Assembly (NCBI RefSeq): GCF_002395745.1
Contig: NZ_DGUN01000073.1
Location: forward strand, 1-20,074
Source: Fibrobacter sp. UBA4309
GTDB lineage: Bacteria > Fibrobacterota > Fibrobacteria > Fibrobacterales > Fibrobacteraceae
Length of the DNA stretch: 20,074 nt
Reading direction: 5' to 3'
A program made the translations under genes and the position numbers. Shown here in pieces: positions 13,319 through 19,772 of the stretch (position 1 is the stretch's first letter; each line of letters opens with the position of its first letter). The notes beneath the pieces were generated by a model, which had not been told where the DNA came from, ran no database searches, and saw only the letters and a program-made list of their open reading frames with translations.

Positions 13319-14128
13319 TCAAGCCGTGGGACGGCTCGCCGGACCGGCCAGGTTCTGCTGGCGTTCGTGCAGGTGTTTCCAGTAACGTACGGGCAGGCAG
13401 CGGCGCAACAGGCGCGGATTCAGGCGTTCCTTGATGGCCATGGTGTCGTAATAGGACTTCCACATGCGCGTGAACTCGTCGGGAGGGGCTTTCTCCGCAA
13501 TGGAGCGCGAAAGCGTATCCGTGTCGGGCAAGTCGAGAATCTCGGTGTGGCGGCCGTCGTAAAACGCCCCGTAACAGCGCTTGACATCGACGATGGCCCA
13601 GCGCCCGTTGGGGAAACGCCCGCGGAAATGCCCGACAATCATCTCTAGGATATCGTATTTCGGCTCGATTTCGGCAATGTAGGAGCCGTCGGGAGCCTTG
13701 TTGAAACGGACCATCCCAAGCATGCCGCCGGCTTCGTGACGCACGGCGCGGGCAAGCAGGAACAGCGGGAGCATCTCCGAGCTCGTCGGATTGCGGGCGA
13801 AGCCGGGATCGGACTTGGAAAAAAGCACGCGCAGGTAGGCAAGGATTTTCATCTCCACGCCGCGTTCCTCGGAACGGAAAGCCGTCTCGAGCAGGTTGAG
13901 CACGTCCTCCCCCGCCATATTCACGACGGCGCGACGCAGGCGGGATGCAGAATCAGCATTCGTCTCTACATGGAATGGCTGCATAAAGAGGTCCACAGAC
14001 GGCGTCACGTCGGAATCGTAGGGGCGTTCCGGGACGATGTCGCCAACGTCCAGACGCTGGCGGTACGTCTCGAAGACAACGCTCAAGAAACCGTCGAAAG
14101 AAGAATCGTATGAGATGGAGAGAGACAT
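13319..14128 (-). CDS. DUF4130-type partner of a radical SAM DNA repair/modification protein
   Basis: 269 residues. The N-terminus SISYDSSFDGFLSVVFETY and the C-terminal part (LRRCLPVRYWKHLHE) are the family signatures of the 'probable DNA metabolism protein' TIGR03915/DUF4130. Between them are FLLARAVRHEAGGMLGMVRF and ILEMIVGHFRGRFPNGRWAIVD. In some bacteria this domain is fused to a family-4 uracil-DNA glycosylase. Here the protein stops shortly after the WKHL motif, so it is unfused. It lies downstream of its usual partner, the radical SAM protein at 14318, on the same strand. The biochemical role is not known; a DNA repair or modification role is inferred from those fusions. The ATG at 14128 has no Shine-Dalgarno sequence: heptad repeats of ATCCCAC type abut it directly. 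Confidence 0.9.
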   Translation of the reverse strand: MSLSISYDSSFDGFLSVVFETYRQRLDVGDIVPERPYDSDVTPSVDLFMQPFHVETNADSASRLRRAVVNMAGEDVLNLLETAFRSEERGVEMKILAYLRVLFSKSDPGFARNPTSSEMLPLFLLARAVRHEAGGMLGMVRFNKAPDGSYIAEIEPKYDILEMIVGHFRGRFPNGRWAIVDVKRCYGAFYDGRHTEILDLPDTDTLSRSIAEKAPPDEFTRMWKSYYDTMAIKERLNPRLLRRCLPVRYWKHLHERQQNLAGPASRPTA

Positions 14129-14149
14129 GTGGGATGTGGGGTGTGGGAT
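14129..14149. repeat. Heptanucleotide tandem array C (GTGGGRT)
   Basis: Three perfect-length units (GTGGGAT, then GTGGGGT, then GTGGGAT) begin at the base next to the start codon of the DUF4130-type gene. On the coding strand they occupy the place of the ribosome site. Confidence 0.8.
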
Positions 14150-14180
14150 GGTCGCGGTTACCGAGTCATCCCGATTTAGT

Positions 14181-14208
14181 GATTAGTGGTTAGTGGCTAG
14201 TGGTTAGG
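14181..14208. repeat. Heptanucleotide tandem array D (GGTTAGT)
   Basis: Four 7-bp units: GATTAGT, then GGTTAGT, then GGCTAGT, then GGTTAGG. A 10-bp reverse complement of part of it (ACTAACCACT) lies at 14235-14244 and can pair with 14185-14194. Confidence 0.85.
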
Positions 14209-14261
14209 ATGTCTCGATTATTACATTCCTGTATACTAACCACTTAAATAAAAGTGATGGT

Positions 14262-14293
14262 TCCTCCTTCGGAGGATGACAGGCCAAGGATGA
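14262..14293. repeat. Small hairpin with GGATGAC direct repeats
   Basis: TCCTCC (14262-14267) and GGAGGA (14271-14276) form a 6-bp stem with a 3-nt loop. GGATGAC follows from 14274 and again 14 bp later, just before heptad array E. On the minus strand the hairpin could weakly terminate the radical SAM transcript, but it lacks a T tract. Confidence 0.4.
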
Positions 14294-14294
14294 C

Positions 14295-14322
14295 TGCTCA
14301 TTGCTCATAGCTCACAGTTAGA
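14295..14322. repeat. Heptanucleotide tandem array E (TGCTCAT)
   Basis: TGCTCAT, TGCTCAT and AGCTCAC are followed by a degenerate AGTTAGA. The last unit contains the stop codon (14318-14320) of the radical SAM gene, so the array has reached the end of the coding sequence. Confidence 0.75.
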
Positions 14323-15598
14323 CGGCGATGCTGAGCTGGGCAGGAGCCGGGAGCGAGGGCGCCTGCAACTGGCTGAAAAAGTCAAGCTGGGCGGGTTTAG
14401 GGCGGGCAATCAACAGCGGGCGCAACATCTCGGGGTAAAGCCTGCGCAAGTTCGCAGGAACATCCGGGTTGAAGATGAAATACTTCGCGCGCTTGAGGAC
14501 TACCCCCATCTTCTTGAGCTGTTCCAGGCGGATTTTGCAAAAACGGCGGCCGCTCACGATAAGCTGTGCCGACTTCACGCCGATTCCCGGGACGCGCAAA
14601 ATCATCTCGTAGTCGGCGGTCTGCAAATCTATCGGGAAGAACTCCGGATGGCGCAACGCCCACATGGCCTTCGGGTCCAAATCCGGATCGAGGTTCGGGT
14701 TCGACTCGTCCAGAATCTCTTCGTGGCCGAAATGGTAAAAACGCATGAGCCAGTCGGCCTGGTAAAGGCGGTGCTCGCGGAGCAGAGGCGGCTTTGTCGT
14801 GAGCGCGGGCAGGCGCTTGTCGGCATTCACAGGGATGTAGCCCGAGAAATAGACGCGCTTCATGCGCTGCTGGTGATAGAAGCCCGCGGAAAGGCGCAGA
14901 ATCTGCAGGTCGGACTCCCCCGACGCCCCCACGATCATCTGCGTGCTCTGCCCCGCCGGCAAGAACTTCGGCGTATAGCGGGAACGCTTGCCCGCAGAGT
15001 ATTCCAGCTTGCGTTCAGCCAAAAAGTTCATCGGCCTGAAGATGGATTCGTAGTTCTTCTCGGGAGCGAGGTACTGCAATTGCCTGTCGGATGGAATCTC
15101 GACATTCACGCTGCTGCGGTCGGCGTAGAGGCCCGCCTCGTAGAGCAGGCGCGGGCTCGCCCCCGGAATCGCCTTCAGGTGGATATAGCCGCCAAAGCGG
15201 TGGACCGTGCGCAGCTCCTTCGCCACGTAAACGAGCTTTTCCATGGTGGCGTCGGGGCTCCCGACAACGGCGGAACTGAGGAAGAGCCCCTCGATGTAGT
15301 TACGGCGGTAGAATTCCAGCGTAAGGTCGATGAGTTCCCTAGGCGTGAAAGTGGCGCGGGGGATATCGTTGCTGCGGCGGTTGATGCAGTAGGCGCAATC
15401 GTACTTGCAGGCATTGCTGAACAGTACCTTCAACAGCGAAATGCAGCGGCCGTCGGCCGACCACGTATGGCATATTCCCGCACTGCAGCCGCTACCGAGC
15501 CCGCCCTTGGGCGCCCCGCGGCTGGATCCGCTCGAAGAACACGACACGTCGTACTTGGCCGCGTCTCCCAGAATATTAAGCTTTTCTTGTAGGTTCAT
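14318..15598 (-). CDS. Putative DNA modification/repair radical SAM protein
   Basis: 426 residues from the ATG at 15598, preceded by CAGGTGTAAAG; a frame 18 codons longer would begin inside the promoter. The radical SAM motif CKYDCAYC uses Cys64, Cys68 and Cys71. The upstream part holds CSSSGSSRGAPKGGLGSGC and GICHTWSADGRCISLLKVLFSNAC, as in the family TIGR03916 (radical SAM linked to uracil-DNA glycosylase). A helix-hairpin-helix DNA-binding motif (ILRVPGIGVKSAQLIVSGRR) lies near residues 332-352. The last ~25 residues are a Pro/Ala/Gln-rich tail. With the DUF4130-type protein downstream, it forms the standard two-gene pair. The function is unproven; DNA repair or modification is inferred from HhH and glycosylase links. 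The stop codon falls in a heptad repeat array. Confidence 0.92.
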   Translation of the reverse strand: MNLQEKLNILGDAAKYDVSCSSSGSSRGAPKGGLGSGCSAGICHTWSADGRCISLLKVLFSNACKYDCAYCINRRSNDIPRATFTPRELIDLTLEFYRRNYIEGLFLSSAVVGSPDATMEKLVYVAKELRTVHRFGGYIHLKAIPGASPRLLYEAGLYADRSSVNVEIPSDRQLQYLAPEKNYESIFRPMNFLAERKLEYSAGKRSRYTPKFLPAGQSTQMIVGASGESDLQILRLSAGFYHQQRMKRVYFSGYIPVNADKRLPALTTKPPLLREHRLYQADWLMRFYHFGHEEILDESNPNLDPDLDPKAMWALRHPEFFPIDLQTADYEMILRVPGIGVKSAQLIVSGRRFCKIRLEQLKKMGVVLKRAKYFIFNPDVPANLRRLYPEMLRPLLIARPKPAQLDFFSQLQAPSLPAPAQLSIAV

Positions 15599-15620
15599 CT
15601 TTACACCTGCCCTTATGTAC

Positions 15621-15632
15621 ACCAATATAATA
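15621..15632 (-). promoter_or_regulatory. Candidate promoter of the radical SAM/DUF4130 pair
   Basis: The minus strand reads TATTATATTGGT with TATATT at 15624-15629, 25 nt before the ATG. It is nearly the same as the motif before the GH8 gene (ATTATATTGG). Confidence 0.45.
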
Positions 15633-15670
15633 AATAGTGCACAGAAAAGCAAGTGCTATTTTGACCAATT

Positions 15671-18373
15671 CTACTTTAGCGTTCTCAGCAGCGAATCCAG
15701 ACGCGACGTGATCTGCTCTACGCCCTCATGGCATAGGTGGTCGTAATCGACAGCCATATTGTCGGTATAGTCATGCCCGCCCATCTTGTTTTCATCCATC
15801 AGGACGAAGTTGGGATATGTATGACCGAGTTCCTTGAGCCGGTCCAAAAGCTTCGCCGTCAGGCTCCGACGAATGCCGTAACGGCCAAATGATCCCGTCT
15901 GGCGGTAACCCGGATTCTGCGGGAAGACCATGCCGACGACATAGATATCCCTGTCAGCGGCACTCCGCACGATTTCTTTCAATGCGTCAAAAGAACTCTC
16001 AATCCATTCCGGATGTTCGTCAAATCGCGTGCTATCCCCTTCGACTGCCGCAGGGCCACCCCAGGAATCGCACACGGTCCCAGTAAAACGTCCCCGGTCA
16101 TCGGTATAGGTGTAGCCCAGTTCCGAGCCTGGCGACTCCTGAACCGCTTCGAGCATTCCCTTCGGGACACCCGCCTCCCAGAAGTCGTGACTGGCGTCGT
16201 AGACATAGCCTGGATAGCGGACCGCGTCGTCTACAAAGAAGTTCCCACCGCCAACGACATCGAGTTTGGACCAGAAATCGAAATCCAGCGAAACGACGAC
16301 ATACTTGAGTCTTTTCAGATGCCTGTAAAGGTAGTTGTTCAACAGGTCTCTCGATGCATGGATGGAATTCGGAGTATGCGCGAAGTTCACCGCAAAGAAG
16401 CCGTCTCCGAAAGCGGAAGGACTCAGCGAATACATCGGGCGCGACGAGCCCAGAATCGCCACATTCACGGAGTCGTAATACCGCCAAAGCAATTCCATCT
16501 TGTAACGCATGATAATCGGTCCCCATCCATCGCCGGGCAAGGAATAGATTCCGGCACTATCCAAATCGAGCGATTCGTCCGCATACCCGCGGAAATCCTT
16601 CACCCATACGCATGGATGCCAGAGTTCTTCGCCCTCGAGGATTCCTGTCACCGACGAATCCGCAACATTCACAAAGACTATCCTGGAATGGGCACCGTCC
16701 GCATTGGCCAGCGTCGCGACAGCAAGACTGGACGAAACCCATTCCGCATGGTCGAAGGAATAGCCTTCCGGTGCAGGGATGCTGCCGACCAGGTTTCCCG
16801 TACTGTCGGCAACCAGGAGGCGTTCGTGTACACCGTATTCTGCACCCGAGAACTCACGGCCGGCATTCCCACCGAAATCGAGGAACAGAGTGCGGCGGCT
16901 ACCATCTTTCGAAAGGCTGGCATTACAGGCCTGTTCACCGCCATACCAGACCGTATCGCGTGAGCCGACACGCGCGCGCAGAAGCGACGAGCCTGTCACT
17001 GCAAGGCCTTCTACAACTCCATCGTGATAAGCGCCGTCAAAAAGTTTTTGCGGCGTTCCGAACTTTCCCTTCGCAAAGGGAACCTGCCATGTGGATTTTG
17101 CGGAGAACAGCGCGTCGTCATTGTTGTTGCCCGCATCCGAAACATAGACGATAACCGTATCGCCGGCGGCGGTAACGCGCCAGCGCGGGATAGCCGCCGA
17201 TTCCACATCAAGCTTCACGAGCCCAGAACCGCGTGCATCCAGGTTTCGCACATAGACGCTAGACTTTTTGCCGACCCCTTCCAGACCCGTGCAGAACGCG
17301 ACTTTACTGCCGTCCGGAGAAATGTCCGGATGGTACGAATCCAGGGTGTCCACAATTTCCACGACAGACAGCATCGCATCGGAATAGTTGACATAGGCCA
17401 AGTTTCCCGTTTCGTCGTTGCGGAAAACGAGCTTGGTCTGGTATGTCCCGGTAAGCGACCTCACACCCGAAAAGTTGAGCAGTTCCACGAAACTTCCCTT
17501 TCCCGTCTTGCCGTCACTTCCCATCCAGACGGCATCGGGAATCCGGCCAAGAGCCTCGCGGAAGCCAACGTAATCCGACCGCGTCGCCGAAGTCACCGTA
17601 TAGACATCGCCTCGGCCGTACCAGTTGATGGCCGACGCAGCGTTGCGGAAGCTTCCGCCCTTGACGATACGTTCTCCAAGAGACCCTCCGTCAGGCGCAC
17701 CGGCATAGTTCGTGACAGACGTGTCCCTGAATAGTCCAAGCCAGTCGTTTACCCACTCCATCGCGTTCCCGGCCATATCGCAAAAATCACCGTCAGCGGA
17801 AACACCTGTACAGACGCCATGCAACTTGTAGCCCGAATTGTCGGAAGACCACGCCGCATCGGGATTCCATTCACGCTGTGCGGCATAGACCCATTCCGCT
17901 TCTGTCGGAAGACGGAATCCGAAAACCTCGGGCCGGAACACAAGTCCATCCATATTCACGCAATGCCCGCTCTCGTCGAACGTTACGGACACGTAGGCAT
18001 ACACGGTATCCATGCCGGATTCGCGACTCCGGGCATTCAAGTAAAGGATTGCATCGTAATAGGTCACATCGACGACAGGCAAGGAATCATCTTCACAAGC
18101 GGAAGGCCTCCTTATCAATCCGGAATATTCGCCGCAAGTGACCTCGTTCCTCGCCAAGAAGTAATTGTAGGTGAAGTTCACGTTCATCTTGGGGCGTTCA
18201 TTGAACTTGGCGGCATCGGCAGAAGTCCCGAGCGTAACAGAATTCCCCGCCGACAGGACACGCACCATTCCGGGCCACGAATCCCTTTCCGAAAGGTCCG
18301 GGGGCGTCGAATAGGAGCAGGCACCCAGAAGAACCGCAAAGGCGACAAACAAGGAAGTTGCTACACGGGACAT
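15671..18373 (-). CDS. TIGR02171-type Fibrobacter paralogous lipoprotein (FGE-like, propeller, SGNH-like)
   Basis: 900 residues, matching the F. succinogenes paralogous family TIGR02171 (about 900 residues, often lipoproteins, function unknown). Lipobox LGAC gives Cys19. Residues ~40-285 resemble a formylglycine-generating-enzyme/SUMF1 fold: YFLARNEVTCGEY, VDVTYYDAILYLNARSR, FRLPTEAEWVYAA, DMAGNAMEWVNDW, KGGSFRNAAS and VGFREAL. The Cys pair used by true FGE near GFR is absent, so it is probably non-enzymatic. Residues ~300-600 have repeats such as SYHPDISPDGSKVAFCTG, as in TolB-like beta propellers. The last ~260 residues contain VAILGSSRPMY and, near the end, DYDHLCHEG, which recall blocks I and V of SGNH esterases; this is my inference. 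It starts 8 nt after the stop of a Fib_succ_major lipoprotein, with AGGA before the ATG, so the two form an operon. Confidence 0.88.
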   Translation of the reverse strand: MSRVATSLFVAFAVLLGACSYSTPPDLSERDSWPGMVRVLSAGNSVTLGTSADAAKFNERPKMNVNFTYNYFLARNEVTCGEYSGLIRRPSACEDDSLPVVDVTYYDAILYLNARSRESGMDTVYAYVSVTFDESGHCVNMDGLVFRPEVFGFRLPTEAEWVYAAQREWNPDAAWSSDNSGYKLHGVCTGVSADGDFCDMAGNAMEWVNDWLGLFRDTSVTNYAGAPDGGSLGERIVKGGSFRNAASAINWYGRGDVYTVTSATRSDYVGFREALGRIPDAVWMGSDGKTGKGSFVELLNFSGVRSLTGTYQTKLVFRNDETGNLAYVNYSDAMLSVVEIVDTLDSYHPDISPDGSKVAFCTGLEGVGKKSSVYVRNLDARGSGLVKLDVESAAIPRWRVTAAGDTVIVYVSDAGNNNDDALFSAKSTWQVPFAKGKFGTPQKLFDGAYHDGVVEGLAVTGSSLLRARVGSRDTVWYGGEQACNASLSKDGSRRTLFLDFGGNAGREFSGAEYGVHERLLVADSTGNLVGSIPAPEGYSFDHAEWVSSSLAVATLANADGAHSRIVFVNVADSSVTGILEGEELWHPCVWVKDFRGYADESLDLDSAGIYSLPGDGWGPIIMRYKMELLWRYYDSVNVAILGSSRPMYSLSPSAFGDGFFAVNFAHTPNSIHASRDLLNNYLYRHLKRLKYVVVSLDFDFWSKLDVVGGGNFFVDDAVRYPGYVYDASHDFWEAGVPKGMLEAVQESPGSELGYTYTDDRGRFTGTVCDSWGGPAAVEGDSTRFDEHPEWIESSFDALKEIVRSAADRDIYVVGMVFPQNPGYRQTGSFGRYGIRRSLTAKLLDRLKELGHTYPNFVLMDENKMGGHDYTDNMAVDYDHLCHEGVEQITSRLDSLLRTLK

Positions 18374-18381
18374 GGGGAATC

Positions 18382-19233
18382 CTAGTCCTTTACGCAGCGG
18401 ATATAGCCGTAGCAGATTTCATCGAGGTAGGTCACTTCCGCATGATTCAGCATACACCTGAAGGTAAAATCGTAAGAAGCACCCGAAACGACCGGCATTA
18501 TGGGGAAATCATTGTCGGCAAGCAGCGTACCCAAGCCCAAGTTCCTATATTCCGCGTTGCCCGCGGAATCCCTGCACATGTAGCCGCCGGGAAGCAAGGA
18601 GAAACCAAGGTCGTCGAACCCGTTCAGGCTTTCGCCTTCGTAATCGTCCCACCCGTCGGCAGACTTCAGGGTCATCGCGACCGAGCGACGGATTTCTTCC
18701 GCAGACTTGATGAGTTTCCGGTAATCCGTTGTATCGGGCACGTGCCAGCCCTTGGGACACTCCGTATTGGAGCTCCTGACCCGGTACAGCCTGCCGTACT
18801 TGTCGCAATTTTCCTCCTTGTCGTCGTAACAGGGAGCCAGTTCGGCGCCGACGTAATACCTGAACCTCAGATTCTCGGCCATCCACACCTGGTCGCCGAT
18901 CGTTACCGTGCGATACGTGCGGTTGTCGCGCAGGTCCTTGAGCAAGCCAGTAGACGGGTCGTACTCGCTACCCTTACCGCGGCGCTTGTCAGACATAACG
19001 TCATAAACCCAAACACTGTCCTCACACCTGAACGAGACTCCGTCTTCTTCGACAGGGAGCACCTTGCCTTCGCGCCCTTCATTACATTCGGGAAGGTCCG
19101 CTCGCGTCTTCGCGATAGGCCTCTCGCCCACCGGGTTGAAGGATTCGTCGTCATCGCAGGCGGCAAGGGCTGCAAGGAAAGCAAACGACGCGACAAGCGG
19201 CAAGACGGAACGGAAAGGGATATTCATAGACAT
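18382..19233 (-). CDS. Lipoprotein with a Fib_succ_major domain
   Basis: 283 residues. Lipobox LAAC (Cys26) after a signal peptide with a hydrophobic core. Residues ~49-80 hold a small Cys module (ECNEGREGKVLPVEEDG ... FRCEDSVWVYD) like that of the lipoprotein at 11399-13126. Residues ~98-283 are the F. succinogenes major paralogous domain (TIGR02145): LRDNRTYRTVTIGDQVWMAEN, NCDKYGRLYRV, CPKGWHVPD, LGFSLLPGGY and GYIRCVKD at the very end. It is anchored to the outer membrane or periplasm by lipid; the ligand or role is unknown. TTGGAG precedes the ATG at 19233; a second ATG two codons later is possible. It is the first gene of an operon with the TIGR02171-type protein and is divergent from the mutT-like gene. 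Confidence 0.92.
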   Translation of the reverse strand: MSMNIPFRSVLPLVASFAFLAALAACDDDESFNPVGERPIAKTRADLPECNEGREGKVLPVEEDGVSFRCEDSVWVYDVMSDKRRGKGSEYDPSTGLLKDLRDNRTYRTVTIGDQVWMAENLRFRYYVGAELAPCYDDKEENCDKYGRLYRVRSSNTECPKGWHVPDTTDYRKLIKSAEEIRRSVAMTLKSADGWDDYEGESLNGFDDLGFSLLPGGYMCRDSAGNAEYRNLGLGTLLADNDFPIMPVVSGASYDFTFRCMLNHAEVTYLDEICYGYIRCVKD

Positions 19234-19290
19234 GAGACTCCAAATTCTGGATAAAATTTACAAAATGGGCCACGCCTTTTTTCAAGATTC

Positions 19291-19298
19291 TACATTTG
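19291..19298 (+). promoter_or_regulatory. Candidate leaderless promoter element TACATTTG of the mutT-like gene
   Basis: TACATTTG ends 5 nt before the ATG at 19304 and matches TAnnTTTG exactly. There is no Shine-Dalgarno sequence between them. The same octamer sits 4 nt before the 77-codon gene at 588. Confidence 0.5.
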
Positions 19299-19303
19299 CG
19301 CAC

Positions 19304-19705
19304 ATGAAACGCATCGAGGTTGTCGCGGGAATCATCTGTACCGGATCTCCGGAGGGGCCGGACGTCAGGTATTTCGCCACGCAACGCGGCTACGGCGACT
19401 ACAAGGACTTCTGGGAATTCCCGGGCGGCAAGATGGAACCCGGAGAAACACCGCAGCAGGCTCTCGCGCGTGAACTCCGGGAAGAGCTGGCAATCGACGT
19501 GAACGTGGGCCGGTTCCTGTGCACGGTAGAGCACGACTACCCCGCTTTCCACCTGACCATGCACTGCTACTTCTGCGCCATCGCAGGCGGCAAGGCCCCC
19601 GAACTCCTGGAACACGAGGCTGCGCGCTGGCTTAGCCCCGCGGAGCTCCACAGCGTGAACTGGCTCCCCGCCGACATCAAGGTCGTCGAGGCGCTGGAAA
19701 AATAG
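19304..19705 (+). CDS. MutT-like Nudix hydrolase (probable 8-oxo-dGTP diphosphatase)
   Basis: 133 residues from the ATG at 19304, the usual size for MutT-type proteins. It starts MKRIEVVAGIIC, a typical first strand. The Nudix box is at about residues 46-68: GGKMEPGETPQQALARELREEL followed by AI. It fits GX5EX7REUXEEXGU except that the Gly near the end is Ala. WEFPGGK before the box is the usual nucleotide-pocket segment. The likely role is sanitising oxidised nucleotides such as 8-oxo-dGTP; other Nudix substrates cannot be excluded. An earlier ATG at 19232 is in frame, but it lies in the divergent gene's start and adds a non-conserved extension. TACATTTG placed 5 nt before the ATG supports the start chosen. 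The protein ends EALEK with no second domain. Confidence 0.9.
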   Translation: MKRIEVVAGIICTGSPEGPDVRYFATQRGYGDYKDFWEFPGGKMEPGETPQQALARELREELAIDVNVGRFLCTVEHDYPAFHLTMHCYFCAIAGGKAPELLEHEAARWLSPAELHSVNWLPADIKVVEALEK

Positions 19706-19728
19706 CACCCCGTACCCAAAACAAAAAG

Positions 19729-19752
19729 CCCCTCCCAAGATCTCGGGAGGGG
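19729..19752 (-). terminator. Terminator of the right-edge gene
   Basis: CCCCTCCC, an 8-nt loop and GGGAGGGG form a perfect 8-bp GC-rich stem. On the minus strand it is followed by CTTTTTGTTTTG, so it serves the gene ending at 19773. On the plus strand it is followed only by AAAATTAA, so it is weaker for the mutT-like gene. Confidence 0.85.
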
Positions 19753-19772
19753 AAAATTAATCGTCTTTTAGA

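Noticed and set aside
13188..13463. 91-codon minus-strand frame overlapping the end of the DUF4130-type gene
   Set aside because: Most of it overlaps the well-supported gene in another frame; the codon choice in the non-overlapping part favours the plus strand.
15634..15661. Possible terminator after the TIGR02171-type gene
   Set aside because: The arms pair only as 4 + 4 bp with a bulge, and no T tract follows on the minus strand.
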